Shown: one piece after another, positions 20,501-34,529 of the stretch
Position numbering within the stretch: position 1 is the stretch's first letter
How the letters are laid out: the number at the start of each line of letters is the position of its first letter
DNA from: Acanthaster planci
Lineage: Eukaryota > Echinodermata > Asteroidea > Valvatida > Acanthasteridae
NCBI RefSeq assembly: GCF_001949145.1
Contig: NW_019091586.1
Coordinates: 285,160 to 349,159 of the forward strand
DNA length: 64,000 nucleotides
Direction: 5' to 3'
Translations under genes and position numbers: made by a program
Notes under the pieces: generated by a model
Databases searched by the model: none
What the model was told of the DNA's origin: nothing
What the model saw: the letters and a program-made list of their open reading frames with translations, nothing else

Positions 20501-20543
20501 ACAGTAAACTTTGGATAGAGTAAAGTTGAGATATCCTGACTCA
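17527..20543. other. intergenic sequence, no gene recognised
   Basis: No recognisable coding exon. A perfect 12-bp hairpin lies at 20444-20480, shortly before the retrotransposon. Confidence 0.5.
20444..20480. repeat. perfect 12-bp hairpin
   Basis: GCGCCTGCGTGT at 20444-20455 pairs perfectly with ACACGCAGGCGC at 20469-20480 across a 13-base loop. The stem is GC-rich within AT-rich surroundings and lies about 60 bases upstream of the recognisable retrotransposon sequence. Its role is unknown. Confidence 0.75.
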
Positions 20544-22671
20544 GGTAAAAATGATTTGGGAAACTTTAATTGGACTGATGTTTACCCACTGTGTTAAGCG
20601 CGTTTGTTAAAACAATTGGTTAATCAACCAACTCGTGGTGATGCCGTTCTAAATCTGATATTAACAAACTTAAAGAATCAATATGACCCCCCAGTAATAA
20701 GTTCACCAATTAGTAGAAGTGATCATAATACTGTTTATTGGCGACCATCGTTGTATAAAAAGCAAGGTTATAGTCAAAAGAAGATTGGCCGATCCTTATG
20801 TAAACATAAATGAATTTGGAAGATGGATTACCGAGCATTTATGGGACGAGGTTCTGAGTGCATCCAGTACTAATGATAATGCTGATGCCTTTTATGCTAC
20901 CATCACAGAAGATGTTGGCACTCATTTTCCCCCGAAGGTGATCAAAACCCATTCAGGAGATAAACCTTGGGTTAACCCTAGTATTAAAATCCTAACAGTG
21001 AAACATCAAGTTGCGTTTGAGGAAGGGAAATTGATGCTTTGGTGGTTTCTATGTAATAAGATCATTCGTGCAATATCTCGGGCTAAAAAATCATATTACA
21101 GAAATCGCATTCAGAACCTCAAATCTAATGATCTATCACGCTGGCATAATGGCATTCAACTGATAATAAATAGAAGTCTACAACCTCCAATTATTTCGAT
21201 GCCTCATATCGAACAATGTAGTTTCTCTGCGATTGCTAAAGCTATCAATATAAATTTTGCTTCAGTGTGCACAAGCCAACCTCCAATCGACCTCATGAAA
21301 TTACCTGCCTTTTTTACCTGTCCACTTGCCCACACAAATTCAGGTGTGGGAGATGTACAGCATTTTGAGAAAACTTACTGTTAAAAAGGCAGCTGGCCCT
21401 GATGGTCTTCGAGGTAGGTTGATTATTAAAGGGGTTTGCTTGTGAGTTTAGCCAACCTGTGACTGACATTTTTAATTTGTCTTTAGTTGAAGGTGTGGTT
21501 CCCCGGGTATAGAAGGATGCTATCGTAACTCCACTACCAAAAGAAACTCCTGCAACAGTTCTCAAACTGAGGCTTATTTGTTTAACATCTCGTCTGGCAA
21601 AATAATGTATGGAATTTGTAGCGAAATGGACGCTTAATAACCTTTATTGCTCTATTGAACGTAATCAATATGGCGGTATTAAGGGATCTTCTACTTCTCA
21701 TTGTCTTGTTGAAATCTTAAATGCTCTCTTTAAAGGTACTGATAAAAGAAAAACTGTAGGCACCCTGGTAACGACAGGTTTTTCTAAGGCATTTGACCGT
21801 GTCGACCGTACTTTAGCTATTCATAAGCTTTACGAACTAGGTGTTGGAAATGAAATTTCACCCTGGATGGCCAATTTCCTCACTGATCGACGTCAGCAGG
21901 TGACAGGTCTCTGACTAAAAGTTTTAAATATGTCGACGATCTGACCTCAGTTGCAGAGGTCTGTCCTGCTAGTGAACCTAGCCCGATTGGGCGGGATCTT
22001 GATGGCCTGGATGTGTGAGCGAAGAACAACCACCTCGGGCTCAACCCTTCAAAATGCAAGGTTATGCAAATTTGATTTCAAAAAGTACCACCTAGACCAC
22101 CATGTGTTAATATTGGAGGGACTGAACTTGAGGTGGTGTCCGAAACTAGGCCTCTGTGTCTGATAGTCCAATCTAATCTTGGCTGGCAGTCTCAAATTAA
22201 TGACATGGTCTCAAAAATTAGTCGTAGGCTATACATGCTTGGTCACTTTAAAAGGTTTGGTTTGCCTATCGATGACATGGTTTCTGTATACACTTGTTAT
22301 GTTCGCCCTATTTGTGAGTATCCAGCTCCAGTTTGGCACGGTAATATTAACCAAAATCAGGTTGATCAACTCGAACGCATTCAACAGCGTGCCTGTTGTA
22401 TTTTTCTTGGACCTGATTACGCCTCATATGTAGATGTTTGTAATTCATTGGGCCTCGAATCTTTGGAAGACAGAAGACGTCATCTCTGCTCCCATTCGCT
22501 AATAAATGTATAAAATCCAACAGATATGCAAATTGGTTTCCCCAAAATATTAGTACCCACAGTATGTCTCTTAGAAATTTCAATAATTACCGGATCCCTC
22601 ATTATAAAACCAACAGATATGGTAACGGTGCAATACCCTTTCTGTCAGAGCTTCTTAATCAAATTACCTAA
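20544..22671 (+). pseudogene. endonuclease-reverse transcriptase pseudogene of the retrotransposon
   Basis: The reading frame is broken many times. There is a stop after the GNFNWTD segment, a frame change near 20790, another near 21375-21400, in-frame stops around 21510 and 21603, a deletion near 21907, a stop near 22017, and a frame change near 22490. The deletion joins the sequence after TDRRQQVTG directly to FKYVDDLT, so the stretch that should carry the GVPQGT-type motif of the reverse transcriptase is absent. The endonuclease motif reads GNFN instead of GDFN. The copy cannot encode a working enzyme. The YVDD catalytic box itself survives. Confidence 0.85.
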
Positions 22672-22800
22672 CTAGTTTTTTTATGGACTCTTGTGTAGTT
22701 TTGTGGGGTTTTTTTTACATTTTTTTGTGATTTTTGCCATTCAGCTTAATGCTGCGAATTGGTTTAATAAAATATGAATATAAATACGAATATGAATATT
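20544..22800 (+). mobile_element. degenerate non-LTR retrotransposon (CR1/L2/Jockey-like), 5' truncated
   Basis: The element keeps, in order: the C-terminal half of an AP-type endonuclease (GNFNWTD near 20562, where GDFN is expected; PTRGD and LNLILTN; SDHNTV near 20720); a linker; reverse transcriptase (KKAAGPDGLRG near 21390, GTLVTTGFSKAFDRVDR near 21760, YVDD near 21930); and the C-terminal tail (RRLYMLGHFKRFG, PVWHGNINQNQ, RYGNGAIPFLSELLNQIT) ending with a stop at 22669-22671. A 3' UTR follows, with a short AT-rich tail of AATATGAAT-like units near 22770-22800, as is common in CR1-like elements. The 5' end of the endonuclease and any first ORF are missing. Confidence 0.88.
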
Positions 22801-25800
22801 TACATCCATCTTTTTGGCATTTTATACCAGAGATGGAGAAAGCTTTATTGCTAGCAAAACAGGATCTTGTTTTTATTGAATAGTTAGTTAAAGTTATGAT
22901 CGCAATCAGTCAATACAGTGTAATTCAACTACCAGACTTAAAAACGGTTCTTTGTGGTGCTACACCGGCCGCTGTTGTGGTGCCACAACCGTACTGTGCA
23001 GGTGGCACGCGCACATCGTACGCCTCTTTGACCAATAGGCTAAAATTTGCTCAAGTACTCGCGTGTCAAGCTTAAGAATGCGCGTGTCTATGGCGTCTCG
23101 TCGGATTAGTCTACACATGCATACCCCGTCAGCCTTCACAAACTGAAGCATGGATGCCATGCATGACACTGAATAGTCGTGCTGAGATTCCCGTTCGTTT
23201 ACGTGACAGTGATAAAGACGGAGTTGGTAAGTCGTGACATTAATTACAACATTACCCAGCGTGCTAATGGCCCTGCAGACCACTTCGAACACAGAGGTCC
23301 TCATTTTCAAAGTTTCGACAGGGTATTACCGCTCCAACCTCCCACCTTCACGTCCTCGCGTATTTCGTGGTATATACCGCGGTTTCGCCTGTCGGACGCC
23401 ACTTGGAAAATAAGTTCCTGCGTCACGCACGTGGAAAGAGGACCTGACCAGGGAAATGGACAGAAATCGATTTTTCATTACTTCAATGGTTCCGAATAAA
23501 GGAGGGGCCTGACTTTAATACGAGCTGGCCAATTCGGTGCCTTTATGAGGGAGCCATAAAGGACAGCGCCTTTCCCGGGGAAATCGTGATGAATGCTCAG
23601 TAGAAGGACCTCAAAATGTGGCATTCTCACCGATTCACCACGCATGCTTGGCTTGCATTGTGCTCTGAAACACGGCGGTATTTTTGTGACATCCTCTTGA
23701 TCTTTCTCCGGAGGATGGTGAAACGAAGCATGATGATTCGAACGCTGGCTTCATTTCACCCAGCTCACCCTGTTTGGGGCTTTATATAAACGCCCGGTAC
23801 GTTTTGAAGATTTAGTGGCCGAGGCCTGTGCCCCCAATATTAAGAAACTCGCTGATGGAGTTAAAATGTATCAGCCTCTTGTAACGTGACTCATGATTTA
23901 TACACGTTCATCGACCAACAAAGCAGTCGCATTCCAATAAAAACAAAATAAAATAATAAAAACCAAAAAAAGTTAACCAAAAAAAAAAAAGAAAACCCAT
24001 ATAAATCCGTTTATGTTAAATGTTTGCCCCTTATGTCAAGATGAAAAACTAGGGCGCTCAAGTTTTGGAGTTGGTTTACCGTCACGAAATTTCACATCAT
24101 TCTGTCTGTTAAAAATTGAAAGGGCTATAGCATTGTTATTTTGACGCATTCAATTTCTCGTTACTGTTCACAAGTGTTCGGTTTCATCATTCTGTTTCGT
24201 TCGAAGGTATTCGAGATTTCATTTCCAGAAGTCTAAGGGTTACTTTACATGGAATTTCAGGAAATTGTGCAACTCAACTCAGGAATCATCAAAATGGATG
24301 TGTTTTTCTTTGGCGTTTTCGTGTTTATTTATGGTCAATCTTTTATGAAATTCAAGAGGTCTATTTGGTTTAGGTATGGCTTATTCGGAAAGGTTTGTCA
24401 CTGAGGTTTTACTACGGGGGTATGTCCCGTGCGATGCAACTGCTCCGTAATCATTGGTTTGATTTGAAAATACGCGATCTCTTTGTATTATTATACAGGG
24501 TGTTCCATGAAAAACCAAACCCTGAGGAGAGGGGTTGATATGCCCAAACCATGCGATATGATTATAGTGTGTGCGGATCTCCGAAAAGTTGTGCACTTTA
24601 ACTTCCTGTCACTTTTTTGCTGCATTTCTCGTTCGGTCATGTTGTCGTAGATATGATTCTAAGATTGATTTGTCACTGTTTCCTCTCTCTTTCTCTCTTA
24701 GAAGTAAATTTCCACAGTAAAAGCCCGGTTTTAATAATGATCCCACATTTAGATAAATCATATTTTGAGATTTCCCAGTGTTTATTCCTGTAACTTCACT
24801 TCATGTCTGTTTTTTTTTCTATCAGAGTAATATTTCACTCTGTTAAATATATTTCCTGGCTTCGTTTATTGGAAAGAATTTGAATAGATACTGTTTATGA
24901 AGTTTCACCTTGATGGACTGAACGACAGTCTTCGAATATAACAAATTAAAAAGGAGTAACATAGATCTGTGTGTCTGGAGACTTGCCAATGGATATTAAT
25001 CTGCCGCGGAGAATGCAGAGTGTAAGGCATAAAGAAAGGGAGCAAGAATATTGGAGTACAATGCATCTGTTTCGTTTCCAGTTTTTTTAAGGTTGATCTG
25101 CTTTTCAAGTTTCAGTGGACTGTGGTAATTCTGCATGAAACGTTTGAAAAGCCTGAAAACACCAAAATGTACTCTTCTTAGGAGATATTGATAGGAAATC
25201 TTGCCCCCCGACCGATGTTTCCAACTACCTGTTTCCTGTCTCCTTTTGATTGAACATGTCTCGTCGTCATGACCACGCATCTTTGCTGTAGTCAAAGTCT
25301 CATCTGTAAGTCGCTGATCATTCAGTCGCCACCCCCAAGCCCCTTTAAGTTAGTAGTCGACGCTAAGAGTAGCCAATGACATCACCATTAAGGTGGCGTC
25401 ACTTACCCTTCAGTACCGGTACATCACGTGATCCCGATTTGTTTTAAGGATAATGCATTGGACAATCTGCAACTTCAACGTTGCTTCATTTTTTTCCCAC
25501 TTTCATTCATCTGTCTGGAAGGTATACCTAAACCCGCCGATAAATGATCTACCCTGAGCACGTCTGATTACTCAGTGTCGGAGATCCAATCGTCTCTCCG
25601 TCCTGGCGAAGACACGCAAGCGGGTAGGCATTTATAGCTCCGTGGCCAAGCCGGCCTCGTCAGAACAGTGACAGCGCCTCGTGGCAAACGGACGAGAACG
25701 TCAAGCGTCACCGGAGCTATTTATTTGTTGTTGGTATTTTCAAGTCGTTGCTTCGCTCCGCTGTTACTTCGTTTTATTAGCTCGGATCAGGCACTTTCAG

Positions 25801-28800
25801 GCTTGCAGTTTTTGCTCCCTGGAATGACAAATCTGCGGAAGATCTGACAGTACTCTGCGATGGGCATGGATGTTTTTTTAAATTGACGAACTTCATGCTT
25901 AAGTGGCGGCATGCATGCAACCGATCTCTCGGCTCACACAGCGCAGACTCCTGCGAAAGAATCTCCACACGTCGTAATACCAGGTGAGATATCCTTTTGC
26001 TATCAGTCAAATGCATATCCTAAAGACAGGGAGAAATAAGCGTTTCAGACTGCAAGACCTTTGTAAAAGCAAATAATTCCGAAGACCTATTGACTAAAGA
26101 AATTTGTGTACGGTGATTGTCAAAAAATCCCATGAAACTAAATTGTTCTCTTTAAACTATTGCGACCTGTCTCAGATTTCTCAGTAAAAAATAAGTTTGT
26201 GAAAGCGAGCACTGTGGAGCCTCTGAGTATTGCAGCGTAAAGTTGTCAAACCTTGACCGTTTAGATAATGCATTAATTGACAATGTACTGACAACAGTTT
26301 TATAAAGTGGATTCATTAGATTAATATAATGATATTCGTGCTGTACGATGTTTCTCGCGAGCCCATGGATGACTCTGAGCTCGCAGCGTTCTTAGATACG
26401 TGTCAGGGATGGCACAAAACTATCATAAAATCAATATGTCCCCGACGCGGATGTGAGTTGTTATAAAGATCACGACTTATGTCTAGCATGTTACATTAAA
26501 GGACGAGGACTGAAATGTGTTACCAAATGTTAATGCAACAGATTAACGATCATCTTGATCATCAAGTATGCAGTGGACCGTCCCTTTTTGATTAGGTTAT
26601 ACATGGAACTATATACTCCTTGAATTAAACACTATAATTGTCATGCAATGTTACGAAATCCCGAAAAGACAGGATCCACGCCACAGTCTTTCTTTTAGCC
26701 TACAGTATATCTCGAGAAAATCTGACGATCTGGACAAAGAGCTATTTGGTTGAATGTGCATACAATGTGTTGAATGAAATATTGGGTGAAAGAGGCGTGT
26801 CGGGTAGCATTTCACTTCGTATTAGGCGGGATCTTCTGGGCAGCTCAGAAAAGTTCGTGAGGCCAGGACACTGACGACAAATCATCGCTTCTGAGGCGGG
26901 GGCCAGGCGGGTCGCACTATAGGGTGAACGGTTCAAAGAGGTGTCTGTCTTGTGGATGCACCTTCTTCCTTCTGGGACAAGATCTTGCGATACGCGCAAA
27001 CAAAATGAGCTGGGGGGCGTTGCAGGCTCAACCACAGGGGTCTGTGCAGTATATCAAACGGGATGACATACATCGAAGATTGATTTGTGAGAGTTTGTGC
27101 GGAACAGTAGCTCAACACGCTGTTGCATGCACTTCGAATGCGTGTTAGTATTTTTTATGTGCCCACTTTTTAGCATCAGTGGCTCACTTCGAGTAGAGTT
27201 TCTAGCCCCCCCCCCAAGTTGTCGTGTACTGTTTGTACGCCCTCCTTGCAACATTTCTGGTCTGAGCCTTGAGGATTGTGCTGAGCAATTTGGCTCATCG
27301 GGCGTTTATCTCCGGTTTCCCTGGTTTCAACCGTATCAGCGACTTCGAATTTATTTGTGGGATTTGAAGTTTCCTTCAATTTATAAGTGAACTTCGACGA
27401 ATACGCTGTACTGTCCAAAACGGGGAAACCATGCACAGTAAATACAGTACGTAAATCAGTCAATGCACTGCAACATAAAGATGTTACTAACACCTATCCA
27501 TAACTGGTCCTGTTATGCTCCGAGGTCGAAACGAGGGTGATAACTGCGAAGATATCCCGTTGCAAGAGCAATCCACGGGAAGCCTTTTTCAGGGCAACGC
27601 CACGACACGCACATTACTGTAGAATGTTGGTTATTACCCCAAACAAAAAGTCCAAAATAGTATGCAATGACATCAGGCTAAGTAAAATATAAGCATATGT
27701 GAATATCCGCCTTGTACGGTGAGATGCTGAAAGAAAGCCCTATTATGCAGTCATGTTAAACAGGTTGGCCTAATGAGGTGTTAACCAAATTACTTGTCGT
27801 TTATACATGTATTTCCTATACCGATGTAGGCCATATTTCATACTAAACAGCATCAAACTGTGCAATGCATAAAAACGGATTAATAGCCATTTTCCATCCG
27901 TTCCTTTTTACAGTAATAATATAACGTTGAGTGGGTATTGAAAAGGATTGGTAATTTTATAAGGTTATGGCGGTCAGAGTGCTGTAAATTGCCTTCGTAT
28001 TCGTAAAACCCCAAAATGCATGGTGTCAAGGGAGATTTTAACAATGAGCACCGCTACTGCTAACGTTGATACGTACGTTGACCATTCCGAACAATCTACA
28101 CGATATTGCTGGGCCCATTCGTTTCTTTGTCGTTGCGTACGTCCGTAAATCCAACTCGCCCCTTGAAAAGATGCATTTACTCATGAGGCTATATATATGA
28201 TCGGCAACAATGGCGCCAATTCAAGCGCAAGACTTATTGCCTGAAGCTATTGGTTACGTTGTTTGTCGAATGCGGCGAGACCGTTCCTGATGGGAGCTGA
28301 AGAATAAATTGATAGTCCCTTGGTGCTATTTTACTCCAGCAAAGGTTCATACTTTAGGCGAATGCGAGAGCACAGCGAATTTGACATCACGACAACTTTG
28401 CGGCGAGATTTCACTCGACTTGAAGTGTGTTCGACTTTTACAAACGCGCAACGCGAATATTTGATCTGACGTACAAAATAATTTGTGTTCGTGTTCGCTT
28501 TCGCGCTAAGCATGAACCGACCCTCCGAGTAGTATTTATACAGCGGGAATAGCACCCAGTATGTCATTAACGATTTAAATGCGTGCATTACTATTTGGTG
28601 CGTAGGACGCTATGCACGCATTGTGACTTTTTTGGGGGGAATCCAAATGCTCATGCAGACCATCAAGTGTTGCCACGGGCAGATCCATTAAATGCCCATT
28701 TTTGTACGGTTCTAACCTGTAGATTTCAATTTGATAATGTCAACACATGATTATCGAAGAGTTGGTGTCAAACTCACCGTTGGAAATGAATAGCAATATG

Positions 28801-29530
28801 TTAGGAGTTTCACAGCGAAAAGACTTACACTAAAGTTGTGGAAGCAGGAAACGAGATTGCAAATTATCTATCAAAGCGATGACCGAATCCGATTTGTGAA
28901 TCATGCTGTTTGAGCATAGTGTGAAGGGCTTCTCACTCACGATATCGAAGGGCTTCTCACCGTCACGGTATCGAAGGGTTTCTCATGATATTTCTCATAA
29001 TATATAACAAGCACGTAACGTCGAGAAGAAATCCAGTTCGGGAGAGTGTTACACCAGATGCATTGGTGGTTTTGAAAATCAGACTCTGGTTAATCAATGC
29101 CTTTCCATGACCTTGCCTGAAACATGCAAACAAATTGATACCTTGTGCATTTTAACTTACAAAACAGCTATCAATACGTAAAAGCTTCTTCAAGGAGATT
29201 TAATGCTACTCTCGATGACACAACAAAACCAACGACTTTAATATTCCTTTCACCGATTGCTCTTACCGGTCAATCCGCCATTCATGCGTAGACATTGTAA
29301 TGGGACCCCCACTCAGTAAACCAGCCGAATATCCGTTCTTAGCTAATCAGTAACCTTGACTGAAATCTGGGTCCAGATTGAACCGTACTGATCACAAACG
29401 CTGCATGACAAACCAGCTGCATCTTGACTGACCACCATTTCCGTTGAGACAACCATTTCCAGTAATTTGAACCCTAGCTTCTCAGTTACATGAAATTAAT
29501 GCCCTACTTCAAGTTCTCCTAAAAAGTGGC
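22801..29530. other. intergenic sequence, no gene recognised
   Basis: AT-rich with scattered CpG patches, for example 25560-25700. Near 28920-28990 there are two to three copies of a roughly 28-base unit containing GAAGGGCTTCTCAC. No open frame shows a recognisable domain or convincing splice context. Confidence 0.5.
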
Positions 29531-29796
29531 ATGTACAATGTAAAAACAACGTTTAGAGTTTAAACACTTTTGGTTCCCGCTTTTCACACATTTAACCCAT
29601 GACGTATTCATTAAAATGTGTTTAAGTTCTGAGCGCTTTTCCATGGGACATGTTCAGCTTTTTAAAATCTGCTGAGCATTTAGATACATTTTTAGAGGCA
29701 TAGCAATAAACATGTCGTGGTTAAACATATCAAACAAGTGGGTACAAAAAGGGTTTAGACATTTGTTAAAACTCTAAACGATTTTTAGTGTATAGT
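29531..29796. mobile_element. MITE-like element, family A copy 2
   Basis: The left end carries AACGTTTAGAGTTTAAACAC. The right end carries ACTCTAAACGATTTTTAGTG, whose reverse complement repeats the GTTTAGAGTTT core. The interior holds AACATGTCGTGGTTAAACAT, an inverted form of a block in the copy at 10891-11133, and both carry GGGTACAAAAAGGG near the right end. The element is about 266 bp and non-coding. A further partial match (TGTACAAAAAGGGAAAAC) lies near 29940. Confidence 0.6.
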
Positions 29797-32700
29797 CTAA
29801 AAAGACGCTCGTTTGCAGCCTCGCTTGTTTCGCTGTGCCGCAGGCCCCACTGAACAACGGATGAAATCCACATGCCCCTTCTTCATAAAGATGTAGTGAA
29901 TACACTGCGTTGGTTTTAAACGTTCAGCATAATCAAGCTTGTACAAAAAGGGAAAACAGTTTAGCGAAAAAAAATACTAAAAAAATGTTGAGGAACATCA
30001 GAGTTTTGAATGCCTGTGGGATATCTCCGAAAAGAGAATCTATTTATGCATGCATAATTTTCGCCCCCCCCCAAAAAAAACTTAAGGCGACGGTACCCGA
30101 AAATCAACGAAATTGGTCCGGACAGTCTCGGGTAGTTTCAAGAATATTTGAAAGATCCCTAAGAATACATGTAATGTCTTTTGGTCTGGGAACATAGACT
30201 GATGAAAGGCGCACGCGCGCGTACGTCGTTTTAAATCGCCGATGCCACCGCAGATGGCATGTAATAAGTGCACAGTTGGACTTGTGCACACCAGTTCCAC
30301 CGGGACGCCTGTTCACAATCTCTGCCGACACCCCCCCCCCCCGACTCCAGTCGTGAGGCTCGTTTCGCCCGCAGTCTAACGGGCTTTTCTATCATTAATG
30401 CTGGTACTTCTCCAGGTGATTTTCTCGGGTAACCAGGCCGCTGTATGCTTGTTTCTGTCCCACTGCACAAAGCGTAAAATTGAATCGCGGTCCCCTAACG
30501 CCCAATTGTGACCTGTCGATAAATGGAGGTCACGTTCACGTCAGGTATTTAAAACTCAGGCTTCAAGGGCAGTGCCAGGGAAAACAGCTAGGGCCGCTGA
30601 TGATGAAGAACTTGTTCGCACATGGGCAGTTTTTTCTTCATTATTTGCTCCACCAACGCAGCAGAATAGACCGTTGCAAGTTTACTGGGGTGTGTAAAAC
30701 ATGCGCATAGAAACTGCAATTAGCGTGCGCAACGTAAGACGCCGACTGTAATTTCGTATCTGCAGTGCTGAACAGCAGATAATTAATCCAATACCGGTGT
30801 TTGCATAAAGCCTGCTAATTGTGATATAGCAAGGGAAATGACACCACTGAATCCTACTTTATACAGCTGTAATGGGCTCATGCATCTGAACCCATGGAGC
30901 CATGAAACGGATTTATAGCTCCACGCTAAACCATAACCAACGGTTCAATGATCCCTTCTATGGTGTTCCATATAGAACACCATACACTTCATTTTGTACT
31001 CAATTTCAGGCATGAATGCGTTCAATTTAATGTTTTAGTCGTAATAGTTGGCCTCGTCGAATTGTCTGCGTCGCCATATCGGCTGGCCCTGATGAATTTG
31101 GTCGGTGCTAAGTTTTAGAAGCAATTTACGGCAAACTGGAGAATGCTGTCCAGCCTACTAAAACTACTCACTCCATGTGTGATTTCAAAATAGTTGGTTA
31201 AATTTCCCTAAAATTTACCCATTGTACTGGGACAGGGCTAAACGTACAAAGTTCAAAAGGCATTGAAAGAGATAAAGAGAAAATCCCCTGAGATGATTGT
31301 GATAAGAAGGTAGTTACAGATAGAAACCCGTCGAGTTAAACGGGACTTTCGTTTGTAAAACACACCGGAGTTGGGGAGAAAATATCTTTCTTTAACCTGT
31401 CTTGCATTCCGATTATTTGAGCGCCATTACGAGGCTCCTTTTAGCTAGCTCTGCGGCTTCAGGTCAGATTTTGAATTGTCTGCAGACTCTCTCGCTTGTA
31501 TAATTGATTTGATCGTTCAGGGTGAAAGTCTTTGTCGTTTTCTCTTGGGTCTGCATTGGCTGTTCACTGGACCTCTCGATAAATCGTACTGATATAAACT
31601 GCCCGTTTCTTCCTGCGTTTTGACCATTAATAAAGTAGACAGAAAATGGAGTGTTTACTGATTTAGATTTAGATGAATGGTCAATATGAATAATTGTAAG
31701 AAAGCTTTTCTTAAAGTATAGGCCCACTCTGTGCTGCTTTGTTCTGAAGTAGATCAGATGGAATGACCTGTGGTATACTTTCAACAAAATATCATGACGT
31801 ATTCGTTATGCAAGATTTCGCAGGCAAATGACCACAGGCAGCCAAAGACTGGTTAACCATTAATCCCTTAATGAAAGTAACGATTGCGAAAGTCACCTGA
31901 CAGGCCGGACCGTGCAGTCAGTAAAGCGAGTCTTTCTAAGGACACTGCAGATGTTCGATATTGACCAAGGACGACCTGACCTTAATTGAAGTTGCAACCG
32001 AAAGAACAAAAAAAAAATAAATAAAAAAATAGAAAATACTGGGTCGATCATCGATTGGGTGGTTTAGAAACTGCTGGGGACCGGCTAACACAGAGTTCCA
32101 GTTCACCTCAAATCCAATTTCCCGCGGTGTACTCTAGTGATATCCACGCTTGGAATTACCGTGCGTTGTATGCTCAGTCGGCACGGTAAACACGCACTTC
32201 GGGTGCATTTTAATGGTACGCAAGGCTCTTGTTTTGTAACGAGATCAACTTCAAGGCTACAGGCTCTGCAAAATCCGTATAGGACCAGACATGATCCCAT
32301 TACTTCGTATCCCAGACTTAAGTCCCACGTGCCCCTCAAAAAGATGTTTTTTATGGCAACTGTGATGTGAAAACTTTTTCAATTGGCATTAAAATATCCC
32401 CGGGCTGCTATTGAACTGAAAAAAAGGCTTTAGGTTGAAAAAGGTCAATCTTTCTTTCGGGGGATAATTTTCCAAATTGTAATTTTTGCCCTTTTTACAT
32501 CTTTTAACACATGCAGTTTGGGACATGCATTAGAATGCAGCCACTTCAGTTGTGGTCATCTGAGTATTTGAGATGTATATTTCTGAAACAAGAATCCATT
32601 TTGGTGTTGTGTTTGTTTGATTTCGTTGCGAATTTATCAAATGCTATAACTGTACCTGGAAGAAGCGGAAGACTATGTCTCCATTCTTCAAGTGGGGACG

Positions 32701-34529
32701 GACGCAGTCATACGTGTCCACAAACCTCTTCATTATTTTGTTCATAATTAAGTATAAAGAAAAAGAATGTGCTTTATCTTGGCTAGCAATCTAAACTGCT
32801 GTTTACTGATGTGCGGCTCCGGTTCTTAACCGTCGAGTGGAGAATTAATGATCTCCGCTCATAAGCTCCATCGATAGATTTCATGTACGTGCAGTTAGAG
32901 TGAGGTTGTAAAGTAAGGCGGTTCTTGAATTCCTCACAATTTCATCGCGGGCCTGAACAGACACCGAGGAAGTTCACGACTGCGGAGGGGTTTCCGGACC
33001 GCACGGATCAGCGTCCGTTGTGCCTTGGCACAGAAGAAAGGCACGCTCGATAAGTATGTGTAGCGGGGACGTGTCGGTTCAGGTCTAGACCTTCGTGAAC
33101 GGATAGTTCTTTTTAGGGAGTATTCACGGCAAATTTACTGAAGTGAAAACGTGGTTGAGGGTCCAGAGAGAATAACTGCAATGTCTCGGGAAAAAAAAGT
33201 ACCGTAGGCCTAGATAAGGTCTGGTATAAAAATAGCCATATTTCTCCCCCCCCCCTTCCTGCTTCCTTTTAGATATAATGTAAGTTTATAGAATCTTTTA
33301 GATGGGGTGAAAATAACTTACTATGGACACAAAAGTATGTCAGTGTTTAGCCCAGAAAATCTATCCACCATCTGTCTTCAGAACCCCAGACGAGACAGTA
33401 TTTTCACTCAACCTCAGTCCAAATTGTGGCATAAAATCGTGAAGTCGCTAAATAAATATTCGTCCATGAAGTCCCTTCATAGCCACCGTCGAAACGTGCG
33501 GTTCGTTACAGAATCCAAGTGCACATACGGCTCCTCTTAGAATGAATACCAAAAAACAAATGCTTGTACAGCATGTGGCGATGAGACAGTTTCATCGGAT
33601 TTTTAACTATCAGCCGAACCTGCAATTCAATGGAATTAAGCCGAACAAGTTTTCAAGTATTATGAATGAAGAGGTGGGCCATATCTAGACATTTCAGGGA
33701 CGTGTTTACTGTTAGGTGTTGGGTGGTCTGGCCTTCTTTTAATACAGTCTGAAACGATCCTGACTAGGTTGACAGTTGTAGCGTGGTAAGCCGTCAACCC
33801 TTCTTTGGTTGCTGTACACTTACAGTAGGACACGAAATGAGATCTTACTGTCTGAGAACTAGGTTTGGTATGCTTTTGAAGAGGATCCCTTGAAATGGAT
33901 GTAGGATTGACATAGCTGTTGTCGTGGGGAACCCAAACCAAGATTTTTGTGCATATAGTGCCGGCTATAGGCCTAAACGCGATTGCGCCATTTAATTCAC
34001 CTACATTTGCATGCCCTTAGATTCCTCCGCGGTAGTTGTGCTACCCATGCTCTTCAAGCGTAGGGAGGGACAAGGGGGTAGCTGTTCATAGAACCATCAG
34101 CAATATTTTTTCATTTTTTGATGTTCTGCAAAGTGCGTGTACTTTGGAGTGGTGGCATTGCTACCCTGGAAAAGTATAACAAAAACGATATTGAAGCCTC
34201 AATTTTCGTTCACCTTACAGAGAGTTTCCGATTTGTTTTGTGTTTCCTTTCTGTATTTGAAGAATTGATGAAGTCTATGGCAGTTCATTTGCCGGTCGGT
34301 AATCTCCAAACAGTCAATTTTATCACTGCTGATGCACTTTTCCTCACGAAGGCTGGATGCATGACGTGGTACCGACCTACTTCAGTCGGGTTACGAAACC
34401 AGGCCAACACGCTTACGCGGCTGATTGGCGGCCCATAAAAAGCTTTTGTCTCCTTACGGCGATCAGCATAACAGCGCATGAAATTCGTGAGGGTCAGACT
34501 CATTTTGCTCCCTTGGGGCGTTTTCAAAG
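29797..34529. other. intergenic sequence, no gene recognised
   Basis: Mixed AT-rich sequence with C runs (30065, 30332, 33250). It includes a palindrome at 30959-30984. No domain-bearing frame was seen on either strand. Confidence 0.5.
30959..30984. repeat. 26-bp palindrome
   Basis: TATGGTGTTC at 30959-30968 pairs perfectly with GAACACCATA at 30975-30984 around the six-base loop CATATA. No function can be assigned. Confidence 0.7.

Noticed and set aside
24490-24560. CAGGGTGTTCC motif resembling ends of some DNA transposons
   Set aside because: No matching inverted end or target duplication was found nearby.
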